The notes: generated by a model from the letters alone, not told the origin. DNA of 55,144 nucleotides from JAAYGT01 sp050252075 (GCA_050252075.1 JBFWLP010000007.1:1-55144); one strand, 5' to 3'; shown: positions 7,397-17,152, counted from the stretch's first letter. Program-made: numbers and translations.

Positions 7397-8498
7397 GTTT
7401 CTGCAGGCCGTCATGCCGCGCCGTTCGCTGGCCCGGCATCTGGTCATTCGCCTGTTTCCCGCCGTATTGATACTGGTGGCCATCGACATTAGCCTTACCT
7501 GGATCATGACCCAGCGCATGAGCCTGGAAGCGTGGTTGTCCCGGGATATTTTCTGGTCCATGGTGATCAGTCAGGTGTTCCTCATTTCCTTGTTTGCCTG
7601 GGTGCTGGTGTCGGGTGTGCGCTCCGGGCTTTCCTCGATCAATCGTTTGTCGACGGAAATCAACCAGCGGTCGGTCGATGATTTGCATCCGCTGGATCCC
7701 GCCGGGCTGCCGGTCGAGGTCGCGCCGCTGGTCACGCACTTCAACGATCTGTTGCTTCGCCTTGACGATGCCATGCAGGGGCAGAAACGCTTCATCGGCC
7801 ATGCGGCCCATCAATTGCGCACACCGCTGGCGGGGCTGAAGCTTGAGTCCGAGCTGATGCTCAACAGCAACATTCCCGACGATGTGCGGGCCAGGGCCGA
7901 ACGCATCAAGGCGGTCACCGATCGCATGATTCGCGTTGGCCAGCAGTTGCTGGTGCTCGCCCGTGTCGATCCTTCCGTACGTCCCCAAGACTCCTTCGAG
8001 CGTATTGATCTGGGAGAGTGGGTGCGCGTTACAGGGGCCGAATGGATACCCCAGGCACGTAAACACGCCATCCAGCTTGATGTCTATGCGCCCGAGCAGC
8101 CGGTCTGGGTCGATGCCGACCCGTTGCTGCTTGAAGAACTGCTGGGCAATCTGGTCGATAATGCGTTTCGCTATGCCACGGGTGCAACCCACATTACCTT
8201 GAGTGTCGGGGCAAACCCGCCGACACTGACCGTGCAGGACAACGGTGCCGGCATTCTGGAAAGCGACGTTGGAAAGGTCTTCGAGGCGTTTTACCGCTCG
8301 TCCCAGGCAGCGTCGGGGGGGGCAGGGCTGGGCCTGCCGATTGTGCGGGAAATTGCCCGTGCCCATGGCGCATGGTGGAGCTTGTCGACCCGGCCCCAGA
8401 TCGAGGGCACGCGGGTTGTCATCGTGATGCCCGGGCCGCGTCGTGGCGCCCGCTTGCGTCGTGCCGAGGATACCGCCGCGGTTCGGGCGGCCGGCTAA
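7386..8498 (+). CDS. Sensor histidine kinase with minimal periplasmic loop
   Basis: A 370-residue kinase partner of the upstream regulator. Two membrane helices (about residues 20-41 and 56-78) are separated by only about 15 residues, so there is no real periplasmic sensor domain. A HAMP-like linker follows. The dimerisation box has phospho-acceptor H142 (GHAAHQLRTPLAG). The ATP-binding domain has LLGNLVDNAFRYA, DNGAGI and GGAGLGLPIV. The core resembles TctE/QseC kinases, which normally have a larger periplasmic part. The start is a GTG overlapping the regulator gene by 11 bases; an ATG 27 bases downstream is an alternative. It probably senses a membrane or cytoplasmic cue. Confidence 0.91.
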   Translation: MLRKFLQAVMPRRSLARHLVIRLFPAVLILVAIDISLTWIMTQRMSLEAWLSRDIFWSMVISQVFLISLFAWVLVSGVRSGLSSINRLSTEINQRSVDDLHPLDPAGLPVEVAPLVTHFNDLLLRLDDAMQGQKRFIGHAAHQLRTPLAGLKLESELMLNSNIPDDVRARAERIKAVTDRMIRVGQQLLVLARVDPSVRPQDSFERIDLGEWVRVTGAEWIPQARKHAIQLDVYAPEQPVWVDADPLLLEELLGNLVDNAFRYATGATHITLSVGANPPTLTVQDNGAGILESDVGKVFEAFYRSSQAASGGAGLGLPIVREIARAHGAWWSLSTRPQIEGTRVVIVMPGPRRGARLRRAEDTAAVRAAG

Positions 8499-8537
8499 CC
8501 GCCTTTCCTTACGTAGAACATACAGAACGATTCAGCA

Positions 8538-10409
8538 ATGAACAAGAAACAAACAGCGGGGAGCGCCTTGTTAGTGGGCGCATTAGGGGTGGTGTACGGC
8601 GATATCGGCACCAGTCCGTTGTACGCCATCAAGGTGTCGCTGGCGGCAATGGGGGCGCCGACACATGCCGATGTGCTTGGCTTGCTGTCGCTGTTCTTCT
8701 GGCTGCTGATGGTCGTGGTGTCGATCAAATATGTCGGTGTCATTTTACGGGCCGACAACCGGGGCGAGGGGGGAACCCTGGCATTGCTGGAGCTGGCCTT
8801 GCGCGGCGCTACCGGCAAGAAGCGTCAGGTTCTGGTGATTCTGGGCCTGGCGGGGGCCTGTCTTTTTTACGGCGACGGCATGATTACCCCGGCTATTTCT
8901 GTATTGTCCGCCGTCGAAGGTCTGGCTCTTTACTCCCCCGATTTGCAGCGCTGGGTGGTGCCGCTGGCGCTGCTGGTATTGACCGGGCTTTTTGCGATTC
9001 AGTCGCGGGGAACGGCGGTCATGGGCAAGCTGTTTGGTCCGGTGATGCTGCTCTGGTTTCTGGTGCTGGGCGGTTTGGGGGCGTGGCGTATAGCCCAGTA
9101 CCCGCAGGTACTGGCGGCTCTGAACCCGTGGTGGGCGTGGCAGTTCATTGCCCAGGCCCCGCTTCAGGTGTACCTGTTGCTGGGGGCGGTGGTGCTGGCA
9201 GTCACCGGTGCCGAGGCCTTATATGCCGATATGGGTCATTTCGGGCGCCGGGTCATCCAGCGCGCCTGGTTCTTTGCGGTCTTTCCTTCGCTGGTATTGT
9301 GTTATTTCGGTCAGGGGGCGGTGGTGCTGACCAACCCGGCGGCGCAGGCGAACCCGTTTTTCATGCTGGCGCCCGATTGGGCGCTGTTACCGCTGGTGGC
9401 GCTGGCATCGCTTGCCACCATCATCGCATCACAGGCGGTCATATCGGGGGCTTTTTCGGTAACCCGCCAGGCGGTTCAGCTGGGCTACTGGCCGCGCATG
9501 GTCATTTTGCATACTTCTGAACGGGAAGAGGGCCAGATTTATCTTCCCAAGGTGAATCAGGTTCTGTTCATCGGCGTCATTGCCCTGGTGTTGGTTTTTC
9601 AAAGCTCCGATCATCTGGCCCATGCCTACGGATTCTCGGCAACCGGTGCCATGCTCATGACATCACTGTTGGCTATTGTGGTGTTGCCCGCCAAAGCCCA
9701 TGGTTCACGCCGCTTGCTGTGGTTGCTGCTGGCGTGCGTATTCACGGTGGTTGATTTGCTGCTGTTTTCCGCCAATGTAATCAAAGTGCATGAGGGCGGC
9801 TGGGTGCCATTGCTGACCGGGCTGGCGTTGTTCACCATGATGTATGTCTGGAAGCGTGGCCGCGAATACGTGCATGACGCGCTGTCGTCCGACCTGCAGC
9901 CGCTGGCCGAATTCATGCAGGGCCTGGAACATTATCCGCCGGCCCGTGTGGCGGGTACGGCGGTATTCATGAGCATGATCCCCGGTACGGTGCCCCCGGC
10001 GCTGTTGCACAATCTCAAGCACAACAAAGTCTTGCATGCCCAAACCATTTTCCTGACGGTCGAGGTGGCCGATGTGCCTTATGTGGCTCAGCAAGAATCC
10101 TTCAGCCTTGAGCAGCTTAGCGAAAGCAGCTGGCAACTGATCGCCCGTTGGGGGTTCAAGCAGGAGCCCAACGTGCCCAAGCTGTTGTCGTTGGTGGAAA
10201 TGCTGCATTCCCAGCTGAATCTGGAGCCTATGCAGGTATCGTACTTTCTGTCGAGACAGTCGGTGATTTTGTCGTCGAAGCGCCCCTGGCATCAGCAGTG
10301 GTGGCGCCGACTGTTTGCATTTTTGTCGCGTAACGCCAGCCAGAGCACCCGCTTTTACCGCATTCCCCCCAACGCGGTGGTCGAGATGGGAATGCAGCGC
10401 GAAATTTAG
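8538..10409 (+). CDS. kup: Kup-type low-affinity potassium transporter
   Basis: Kup imports K+ with protons, mainly at low pH or under osmotic stress. The protein is 623 residues, essentially the length of E. coli Kup. The N-terminal signature GVVYGDIGTSPLYAIKVSL is intact. GAVVLAVTGAEALYADMGHFG (helix 6 region) and SQAVISGAFSVTRQAVQLGYWPRM are also typical. About 12 helices precede a cytoplasmic C-terminal region from about residue 430. It lies 39 bases after the kinase gene on the same strand, so it may belong to that transcription unit. No strong ribosome-binding site is visible. Confidence 0.95.
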   Translation: MNKKQTAGSALLVGALGVVYGDIGTSPLYAIKVSLAAMGAPTHADVLGLLSLFFWLLMVVVSIKYVGVILRADNRGEGGTLALLELALRGATGKKRQVLVILGLAGACLFYGDGMITPAISVLSAVEGLALYSPDLQRWVVPLALLVLTGLFAIQSRGTAVMGKLFGPVMLLWFLVLGGLGAWRIAQYPQVLAALNPWWAWQFIAQAPLQVYLLLGAVVLAVTGAEALYADMGHFGRRVIQRAWFFAVFPSLVLCYFGQGAVVLTNPAAQANPFFMLAPDWALLPLVALASLATIIASQAVISGAFSVTRQAVQLGYWPRMVILHTSEREEGQIYLPKVNQVLFIGVIALVLVFQSSDHLAHAYGFSATGAMLMTSLLAIVVLPAKAHGSRRLLWLLLACVFTVVDLLLFSANVIKVHEGGWVPLLTGLALFTMMYVWKRGREYVHDALSSDLQPLAEFMQGLEHYPPARVAGTAVFMSMIPGTVPPALLHNLKHNKVLHAQTIFLTVEVADVPYVAQQESFSLEQLSESSWQLIARWGFKQEPNVPKLLSLVEMLHSQLNLEPMQVSYFLSRQSVILSSKRPWHQQWWRRLFAFLSRNASQSTRFYRIPPNAVVEMGMQREI

Positions 10410-10430
10410 GTAATGACCGTATCTGGAAGA

Positions 10431-10928
10431 TTACCGGACGGGAGACGTTTGCACCGATGGGGAGCCTGAAGCGGCAGGTGCGGGTGCCGGGCTGGGGGCG
10501 GGAATGGTAATGGTGGTTTCACGCAATACACCGCCGCCTTCTACACTACCCATGACTTTAGTGTTTTCGCCCTGCATCTGTTTCAGGCATTCGTCGCGTT
10601 GGGCCGCCGGCAAGGAGTTGCACCGTTGCATCTGGTTCTGGGTGAAGCTGCCGTTGCTGGTGCCGGTCAGTTGATTGCGCAAGGCCTCGTCGCGTGCGGC
10701 ACCGGCTTCCTGCAGGCAGGTGGCTTTGTCTTGCGAGGTTTGACCGGTATTGCATCGTTCCACGTCGAGCCGGTACCGGGCTTCGATGTCGGCCTGGGTA
10801 GCCGCATTGCCGGTGGCCGAGAACGTGGCGGCACATAGGGCCAGCGCGCCCAGAAACGCCAGCCGTGCAAGCGATGGGGACGATACTGAAGGCGTTGCTA
10901 CGGAAGGAGTGTGTTTGAACTGATTCAT
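10431..10928 (-). CDS. Secreted hypothetical protein with paired cysteine motifs
   Basis: I do not recognise a named family. The 165-residue protein has a signal peptide (hydrophobic stretch at about 21-38, then NAATQADIEARY). Two similar segments follow: ERCNTGQTSQDKATCLQEAGA and QRCNSLPAAQRDECLKQMQGE. Each has two cysteines 11 to 12 residues apart, fitting two disulfide-bonded helical hairpins in the periplasm. The C-terminus is a Pro/Ala/Ser-rich tail. It is convergent with kup. A perfect inverted repeat GGTCG-AAA-CGACC at 10948-10960 lies in its leader. No function can be given. Confidence 0.7.
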   Translation of the reverse strand: MNQFKHTPSVATPSVSSPSLARLAFLGALALCAATFSATGNAATQADIEARYRLDVERCNTGQTSQDKATCLQEAGAARDEALRNQLTGTSNGSFTQNQMQRCNSLPAAQRDECLKQMQGENTKVMGSVEGGGVLRETTITIPAPSPAPAPAASGSPSVQTSPVR

Positions 10929-11002
10929 TAGTATGCTCCTTGGTGAGGGTCGAAACGACCACGACGCTTTCAGTATACGGGCATCCCCCGGCCTTTGTGT
11001 AA

Positions 11003-11341
11003 TCAGTCGTTTCGTTCCGCCTTTTGTGCGGCACGTTCCTGCCGCCGGATCGCGGCGCGCATAAGTAACATGGCGGTTACAGGCGAGGTAATAATTAGCA
11101 ACAGGGTAATGAGCAAATAATGGAAAACTGTTGTTTTTTCCATAATCGACGTTGCCAGTATCGACGCCACGATCACGCAGAAAATGCCCAGGGTGTTACC
11201 CAGTGTGGGGGCGTGGATGCGGCTGTAGAAGTCGGGCAGCCGCAGCAGCCCCAGCGAGCCGGTCAGGGTCAGAATGCCGCTGATTACCAGCAGAATGGCC
11301 ACCGGAATGGCGATCCATAAGGGCAGGGTGTCTATTGTCAT
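11003..11341 (-). CDS. phaG: Pha/Mrp cation:proton antiporter subunit G
   Basis: A 112-residue small subunit of the multi-subunit antiporter with three predicted helices (about residues 7-30, 40-60 and 68-90). The family signature LRLPDFYSRIHAPTLGNTLG is intact. It is the last gene of phaAB-C-D-E-F-G and overlaps phaF by 4 bases (ATGA). MnhG/PhaG proteins are required for assembly of the complex. A charged C-terminal tail (AAIRRQERAAQKAERND) follows the last helix. Confidence 0.92.
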   Translation of the reverse strand: MTIDTLPLWIAIPVAILLVISGILTLTGSLGLLRLPDFYSRIHAPTLGNTLGIFCVIVASILATSIMEKTTVFHYLLITLLLIITSPVTAMLLMRAAIRRQERAAQKAERND

Positions 11342-11619
11342 GGCTCAATGACCTCGCCGCGCAGCAGAAACTTGGCCAGGGCGACAGACCCCACGAAACC
11401 GAACATTGCAATCAGCAGGGCAATGTCGAAATACAGGCTGGAATCCACACGCAGGCCCAGCACAAGAAGTATAAGCATGCCGTTGATATACATGGCGTCG
11501 AGGGCCAGTACCCGGTCGGATGCCGTGGGGCCGCGCATCAGGCGAAAGCAGGCCAGGCCCATGGCGACGGCATAGCACGCCAGGGCAAATGTGGCCGCCC
11601 AGTAAATCACACCGTACAT
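11338..11619 (-). CDS. phaF: Pha/Mrp cation:proton antiporter subunit F
   Basis: A 93-residue subunit with three helices. LMRGPTASDRVLALDAMYINGM is the conserved motif of MnhF/MrpF. The frame is open upstream to 11673, but the ATG at 11619 has GGAG 9 bases before it and gives the usual family length. It overlaps the end of phaE by 13 bases and the start of phaG by 4. MrpF is reported to matter for cholate or organic-acid efflux in some bacteria; nothing here shows that. Confidence 0.9.
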   Translation of the reverse strand: MYGVIYWAATFALACYAVAMGLACFRLMRGPTASDRVLALDAMYINGMLILLVLGLRVDSSLYFDIALLIAMFGFVGSVALAKFLLRGEVIEP

Positions 11620-12104
11620 TCGAAAATCTCCAGTAAGGGGCGCTCGTAGCGTTGCTGCACAATCTGCAGCCACTCGGCTTCGTCTTTCAGATCAAGCACA
11701 TGCAACGTGAGCAAGCCGTTGCTTTCGGAAAAATCAGACCAGACGGTGCCGGGCGTAAATGTCAGTATGCACGCCAGCGCCGCCAGCCCGTGAGGGTCGC
11801 GGATCGTTATTGGAATGCGAATGAAGCCGGGGGTGGCCTGGGCTTTTTCGCCCAGCCAGATGATGCGGGCCACCGCCAGGTTGGATCGGGTGATGTCGAT
11901 GGCAACGTGCACAAACAATTTCAGGATAAGTATCGGGTGGTGGGGGCGGGCCCGGAGCGGACGCAATGATCCGGCCGCCCATGTCAAGGCCAGCGCCAGG
12001 GCGCCCCCCAGGACAATCTGGCCGGTTGCCAGGGTGTCATTGAGCATGAGCCAGAGAATCAGCAAGCTGACCGGAAGCAGCAAACGATTGAGCACGGTTT
12101 TCAT
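11607..12104 (-). CDS. phaE: Pha/Mrp cation:proton antiporter subunit E
   Basis: A 165-residue membrane subunit of the MnhE/PhaE family. Two N-terminal helices (about residues 5-23 and 28-48) are followed by a helix at about 62-84 and a cytoplasmic domain. The family segment AALACILTFTPGTVWSDFSES is clear. The start overlaps the end of phaD by 4 bases (ATGA) and the end overlaps phaF by 13, consistent with fixed-ratio co-translation of the complex. Confidence 0.92.
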   Translation of the reverse strand: MKTVLNRLLLPVSLLILWLMLNDTLATGQIVLGGALALALTWAAGSLRPLRARPHHPILILKLFVHVAIDITRSNLAVARIIWLGEKAQATPGFIRIPITIRDPHGLAALACILTFTPGTVWSDFSESNGLLTLHVLDLKDEAEWLQIVQQRYERPLLEIFECTV

Positions 12105-13735
12105 TCGGCGTCTCCCAGGATGAGGCGCCCGGGGTTGCGGGTAAGAACGGCATTAATGTAAGACGCCGGGGTGTCCAGGTAGACCGCTGTTTCGTCCATG
12201 TACTGGATGACGGGGCCTGCCCAGAATGACAGCCCCACACAAAGCAGCAGCAGGGAAGCCACCGGAGCGGCTTCCGCCAGGCGCAGGCGGGGCGCATTGA
12301 CCGATTCGGTGCTCCAGAACAATCGTATGCCGCTGCGGCTGAGTGCAACAATGCCGGCCAGCCCCGACACAAGCACTGTGCCCACCAGCACCCAGTTTTC
12401 AAGCGGGGGCGCCGCAGCTGTCGAGGTGTTCAGGGCCGCCGAGAGCAGCGCGAACTTTGCGATGAACCCTGACAGTGGCGGCAAACCCACAATAAGCAGC
12501 GCACAGGCCACGAAGGAAAGACCAAGAAAGGCCATGGCCATGGGAATGGCGACACCGACGACGTCGTCAGAGTGATCCGGGCTTTCCGGGTCGTCGAGCT
12601 CAAACGCTTCCTGGCTGACCGCCAGCAGGTCGGCACCGAACGATTGCGTGCGTTCGATCATTTCCAGCAGCATGAACAGGGCACCCAGCGCCAGGGCGGA
12701 ACTGATCAGGTAAAACAGTGCCGGTCCGGTCATGGTCACGCCGGGCATGCCCAAAGCAGCCAGCAAGGTTCCCGACGACAGGATGATGCAATACCCGGCC
12801 TGGCGCTCGGTTTGCGGGGCGGCTAGCAGGCCGATGGTGCCGAAGACCAGGGTGGCGATTCCCACGGGGTACATCCAGTCGCCGCCGAAGGCCGCCGGCG
12901 CGCCGGTGGGAAGCAACAGCGAGCCGATCCGCAGCAGGGCGTAAATACCCACTTTGGTCATGACCGCAAACAGGCCGGCCACGGGCGGGCAGGCGTTGGC
13001 GTAGGTGGATGGCAGCCAGAAATTCAGGGGCCACGCCGCCGCCTTGATCAAAAAGGCAATACCCAGGATAGCCACCGCGCTTTCAAAAAGCATGCGTTCG
13101 GGGCCGTGCAAGACGCCGGCTTTCACGGCCAGATCCGCCAGATTCAGCGTGCCGGTGACACCGTAGACAAGCGCGATGGCAATGAGCAGCAAGAAGGAGG
13201 CCACCAGATTCACCACCACGTAATGCAGGCCGGCGGCAACCCGGGCGCGTCCGGAACCGTGCAGCATCAGCCCGTAAGATGCACCCAGCAGCACTTCGAA
13301 GAAGACAAACAGATTAAACAGGTCGCCGGTCAGGAAGGCCCCGTTCAGCCCCATGAGCAGGAACTGGAACAAGGGGTGATAATGCACGCCCACGCGATCC
13401 CAGCGAGCGGTGGAATACACCCAGCTGGCGATCCCCAGTATGGCGGTGAGCAGCAGCATAAGCGTGGACAGGCGGTCGACCACGGCGACAATGCCGAAGG
13501 GGGCCGGCCAGTCGCCCAGTAAATACACCCCCACGCCGTCGGGCCAGGGGCTGGGAAGCAGTTGCGCCGACAGCAGAAACAGCAGCACGGCGCAGGCAAA
13601 CTGTGCGGCCAGCGATATGACGCCCAGGCTTAGCCGCAGCCGCCGGTGGCTGTCGCTTAGCAGCAGCATGGCAGCCCCCGCCATCATGGGGATGGCGACA
13701 GGCAGAATGGGAAGGTGCTGCACCATGACTGTCAT
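12101..13735 (-). CDS. phaD: Pha/Mrp cation:proton antiporter subunit D
   Basis: A 544-residue paralogue of respiratory complex I subunits (NuoL/M/N family) with about 14 helices. It carries the proton-antiporter domain including SYGLMLHGSGRARVAAGLHYV and AAWPLNFWLPSTYANACPPVAG. Charged residues in these helices form the proton path in the family. It is the second large subunit of the complex beside PhaAB. It overlaps phaC and phaE by 4 bases each. An acidic loop (FELDDPESPDHSDD, about residues 380-395) is a local feature. Confidence 0.93.
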   Translation of the reverse strand: MTVMVQHLPILPVAIPMMAGAAMLLLSDSHRRLRLSLGVISLAAQFACAVLLFLLSAQLLPSPWPDGVGVYLLGDWPAPFGIVAVVDRLSTLMLLLTAILGIASWVYSTARWDRVGVHYHPLFQFLLMGLNGAFLTGDLFNLFVFFEVLLGASYGLMLHGSGRARVAAGLHYVVVNLVASFLLLIAIALVYGVTGTLNLADLAVKAGVLHGPERMLFESAVAILGIAFLIKAAAWPLNFWLPSTYANACPPVAGLFAVMTKVGIYALLRIGSLLLPTGAPAAFGGDWMYPVGIATLVFGTIGLLAAPQTERQAGYCIILSSGTLLAALGMPGVTMTGPALFYLISSALALGALFMLLEMIERTQSFGADLLAVSQEAFELDDPESPDHSDDVVGVAIPMAMAFLGLSFVACALLIVGLPPLSGFIAKFALLSAALNTSTAAAPPLENWVLVGTVLVSGLAGIVALSRSGIRLFWSTESVNAPRLRLAEAAPVASLLLLCVGLSFWAGPVIQYMDETAVYLDTPASYINAVLTRNPGRLILGDAE

Positions 13736-14076
13736 GAGCGGTTCTCCCGCCCGTCAACGTGGTCGGTGCCCGATAAGCCGCGCGATACCAAAAGCACCAC
13801 CAGAAACAGTGCCGTTGTGGCGAAGCTGATAACGATCGCGGTCAGAACCAGTGCCTGGGGTAAGGGATCGGTATAGGCGCTCGCCTGTGTGATGGTGTCG
13901 GTTTTAATGACCGGCGGGGCGTCCAGCGCAATGCGGCCCATGCCGAAGATAAACAGATTCACCGCGTAGGCCACCAGGGTCAGCCCCATGATCACCTGAA
14001 AGGTACGGGGGCGCAAAATGAGCCAGATACCGGATCCGGCCAGTACGCCGATGGCTAAAGCAAGAACAAGTTCCAT
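13732..14076 (-). CDS. phaC: Pha/Mrp cation:proton antiporter subunit C
   Basis: A 114-residue NuoK-like subunit with three helices. LRPRTFQVIMGLTLVAYAVNLFIF and the PLPQALVLTAIVISFATTALFL segment are family signatures. I start it at the ATG at 14076, which gives the normal length and begins 1 base after the phaAB stop; a frame extension to 14163 lies inside phaAB. Here phaC means the antiporter subunit, not polyhydroxyalkanoate synthase. Confidence 0.92.
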   Translation of the reverse strand: MELVLALAIGVLAGSGIWLILRPRTFQVIMGLTLVAYAVNLFIFGMGRIALDAPPVIKTDTITQASAYTDPLPQALVLTAIVISFATTALFLVVLLVSRGLSGTDHVDGRENRS

Positions 14077-14077
14077 A

Positions 14078-17005
14078 TCAACGAGCCTCCGGGGCGGGCG
14101 ATGCCGACTCGCCTTGTGCGGCGGGTTTGCGGTGCAGGCGCAAGGATTGGTGGGCAAGGGCAACCAGAATCAGCACAGTGGCGCCAATGACGAGCATGTA
14201 CACGCCGATGTCAAACAGCAGAACGGACGACAGATGTACCGCACCGATTAACGGCAGGTAAATATCAAGTGCCACCGACGACAGAAAAGGTTTGCCGGCC
14301 CACCACACTGCCGCAGCCGCTCCGCCGGCCGCCAGCAGGCCCAGGGCGAGCCAGTATTGGGGGTGCAGCCGGGGGCGTGCTTCGACCCAGATAATGCCGC
14401 CCATCATGTATTGCAGAATAATGGCGGTTGCCATGATCAAGCCCCCGATGAACCCTCCGCCCGGCAGGTTGTGGCCGCGGATCAGGAAATACACGGAAAT
14501 CAACCCGGCGATCGGCAGCAGCAGGCGTACCAGCACAGTGGGAACCTTCATGACGCCTTCGGGAAGCAGAGCGTCGGGATCGGGCTCGCCGAAGCCGTCG
14601 AGCAAACGCCCGGAGCTCTTTGGCGCCGTGCGCACACCGGGCACATTAAGGGTTTCGGGCGGGGGGCGAAAGCGTCGCAGCAGGGCGTAAACGATCAGGG
14701 CAACGATGCCCAGCACGGTAATTTCACCGTAGGTGTCGAAGGCGCGAAAATCCACCAGAATGACATTCACAACATTTGAACCGCCGCCCAGGGGAACGGC
14801 TTGCTCCACCAGGAACGAGGAAATCCCGCCCGGATGCGGCAAGGTGAAGGTGGCATAGGCGATGGCGGACAACCCCGCGCCACAGGCAACGGCAATGACA
14901 AGGTCGCGTGCACGCCGGCCCCGGGCGCGTAAGGCCGTCATCATTACGGGTTCGTCGTCGTCTTCAATGCGCCGGGGCAACCAGCGCAACCCCAGCAAAA
15001 TGAGCACAATGGTGGCGACTTCGACCGTTAATTGGGTGAGGGCCAGATCGGGGGCCGACAGCCAGGCGAAGGTAAGCGCCGTGATCAGGCCGGCGCCGCC
15101 GGACAGCATCAGGGAAATGGCGCGGTTGTACTTGGCCTGTTTGGCCGCGCCGATGGCGCACGCGCCGCCGGCCAGCCAAAGCAGCAGGAACATGGGGTCA
15201 AGCGGGGTGGTGCGTTCCGCGTCAAGCCAGTTGCCCGCCAGCAAAGGCAGGGCGGCCACCGCGAACGTAACGACAATGATCACCAGAACCTGCAGCTGTA
15301 GGCGGGGTGAGCGGGTCCAGCCAAGCACAAAGGCGGCAGCCGTATCGAGCCACTCCAGCAGGTTCTCAAAACTGCGCCGGCCGTCAAACCGGTAGATGAA
15401 CGGCGTTTTTCCCGGCTGGTTCAGATCACGCCGCCGAAGCCCCAGCATGATCAGCACACCCAGCACCAGGGCGAGCGCACTCATGGCCAGCGGCAGGTTG
15501 AAGCCATGCCAGATGTGCAGGCTGTAGGCAGGCTTTTCAGCGCCTAGAATGGATGCTGCAGCGCTGTTCAGGAACGGGCCGACGGTATAGGCCGGAAAGA
15601 TGCCGACCACCAGGCACAAGAACACCAGTATCTCGCTGGGAATCAGCATCAGGCGGGGCGGTTCGTGAGGGGGGCGGGGCAGGTTGCGTGCGGGCGGCCC
15701 GAAAAACACCCGCCAGATGAACCGCAAGGAATAGGCCACGCTGAATGCGCCGGCCACAACCGCGGCGGCCGGCAGGCCAAAGCGCACCCAGTCGTTGCCG
15801 CTGACCAGCACGGCTTCCGTGAAAAACATTTCCTTGGACAAAAAGCCGTTCAGCAGGGGAACCCCGGCCATGGCGGCCGCGGCCACCATGGCCAGCGTGG
15901 CGGTGATGGGCATGCTTCGGTACAGGCCTGAAAGCCGGCCCAGGTCGCGTGTGCCGGTTTCGTGGTCCACAATGCCGGCCGCCATGAACAGCGACGCCTT
16001 GAACGTGGCGTGATTGATCATGTGAAATACCGCTGCAATCAACGCGAGCTCGGTATTCATGCCCAGCAACAGCGTGATCAGGCCCAGGTGGCTGATGGTG
16101 GAGTAGGCCAGAACCCCCTTCATGTCCATCTGGAAGGTGGCTGCGTAAGCGCCCAGCACCAGGGTGCACAGGCCCGCGCCACCGATGATCCAGGCCCATT
16201 CAGGTGTGTCGGCCAGCACCGGCCAGAATCGTGCCAGTAAAAATACGCCGGCCTTCACCATGGTGGCCGAGTGCAGGTAGGCAGACACCGGCGTGGGTGC
16301 CGCCATGGCGTTGGGCAGCCAGAAATGGAAGGGGAACTGCGCGCTTTTGGTGAGTGCTCCCAGGGCAAACAGCACCAGAATGGCCAGATACCAGGGGTGC
16401 TCGCGAAGCTGGTCTCCCGAAGCGAGTACGGTGTCCAGCTGGTAGCTGCCCACTACGTGGCCGATCATGAGCATGGCCGCCAGCAGACACAGGCCGCCGG
16501 CGCCGGTGACCGTGAGCGCCATGCGGGCGCCGCGGCGGGCATCCAGGCGATGATGCCAGTAGGCGATCAGCATGAACGACGACAGGCTGGTGAGTTCCCA
16601 GAACACCACCAGCTGAATAATATTTCCGGACATGACCACGCCCAGCATGGAGCCCATGAACGCCAGAAAGAAGGCGAAGAACCGTGGGGCGGGATCTTGT
16701 GGCGACAGATAATAACGTGCGTACAGCACGATCAACGCACCCATGACAGTGACAATCATGGCAAACAGCCATGCGTAACCGTCCAGGCGCAGAACAATGT
16801 TCACGTCCCAGGAGGGCATCCAGGGAATTTCGGTGGTGGTGACGTGGCCCTGGGTTACCAGCGGGTAGTGAATGGCAATCAGCAGGGCACAGGCCAAAGC
16901 CGTGCCACCGGCAAGCCAGGCTTCCAACCGGCGCGCGTTCTGGGGCAGCAAGCCTGCAACAACACTGGCAAGAAAAGGCAGAACCAGAACGAGCGTTAAC
17001 GTCAT
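14078..17005 (-). CDS. phaAB: Pha/Mrp cation:proton antiporter fused subunits A and B
   Basis: This 975-residue fusion heads the antiporter operon. The A part (about residues 1-790) is NuoL-like and holds FWELTSLSSFMLIAYWHHR, the PNAMAAPTPVSAYLHSATMVKAG core and a DUF4040-type segment near 620-690. The B part (about 830-960, MnhB domain) holds IAGLISVYFLIRGHNLPGGGFIGG. Fused A-B is the hallmark of group 2 (Pha-type) operons, compared with separate A and B in Bacillus. The complex exchanges Na+ or K+ for protons and supports growth at alkaline pH or high salt. It is transcribed away from hemN across a shared intergenic region. Confidence 0.94.
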   Translation of the reverse strand: MTLTLVLVLPFLASVVAGLLPQNARRLEAWLAGGTALACALLIAIHYPLVTQGHVTTTEIPWMPSWDVNIVLRLDGYAWLFAMIVTVMGALIVLYARYYLSPQDPAPRFFAFFLAFMGSMLGVVMSGNIIQLVVFWELTSLSSFMLIAYWHHRLDARRGARMALTVTGAGGLCLLAAMLMIGHVVGSYQLDTVLASGDQLREHPWYLAILVLFALGALTKSAQFPFHFWLPNAMAAPTPVSAYLHSATMVKAGVFLLARFWPVLADTPEWAWIIGGAGLCTLVLGAYAATFQMDMKGVLAYSTISHLGLITLLLGMNTELALIAAVFHMINHATFKASLFMAAGIVDHETGTRDLGRLSGLYRSMPITATLAMVAAAAMAGVPLLNGFLSKEMFFTEAVLVSGNDWVRFGLPAAAVVAGAFSVAYSLRFIWRVFFGPPARNLPRPPHEPPRLMLIPSEILVFLCLVVGIFPAYTVGPFLNSAAASILGAEKPAYSLHIWHGFNLPLAMSALALVLGVLIMLGLRRRDLNQPGKTPFIYRFDGRRSFENLLEWLDTAAAFVLGWTRSPRLQLQVLVIIVVTFAVAALPLLAGNWLDAERTTPLDPMFLLLWLAGGACAIGAAKQAKYNRAISLMLSGGAGLITALTFAWLSAPDLALTQLTVEVATIVLILLGLRWLPRRIEDDDEPVMMTALRARGRRARDLVIAVACGAGLSAIAYATFTLPHPGGISSFLVEQAVPLGGGSNVVNVILVDFRAFDTYGEITVLGIVALIVYALLRRFRPPPETLNVPGVRTAPKSSGRLLDGFGEPDPDALLPEGVMKVPTVLVRLLLPIAGLISVYFLIRGHNLPGGGFIGGLIMATAIILQYMMGGIIWVEARPRLHPQYWLALGLLAAGGAAAAVWWAGKPFLSSVALDIYLPLIGAVHLSSVLLFDIGVYMLVIGATVLILVALAHQSLRLHRKPAAQGESASPAPEAR

Positions 17006-17152
17006 AGGTCATTTTGTTGAAAGGGAACAACGCTAATAATACGACAGGTTTTCGGGCCTCTTTGGGGGGGCGGGGTCATCAAGCACGAATTGCGTGCGCA
17101 TCAGATGGCGGCATAAGGTGGTTTGAGTGAATAAACCGAGGGTGAATCATGC

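Noticed and set aside
7389..8366. Long antisense open frame (325 codons) across the histidine kinase
   Set aside because: It lies wholly inside a kinase gene with all motifs intact, has no ribosome-binding site and reads as low-information sequence typical of a high-GC shadow.
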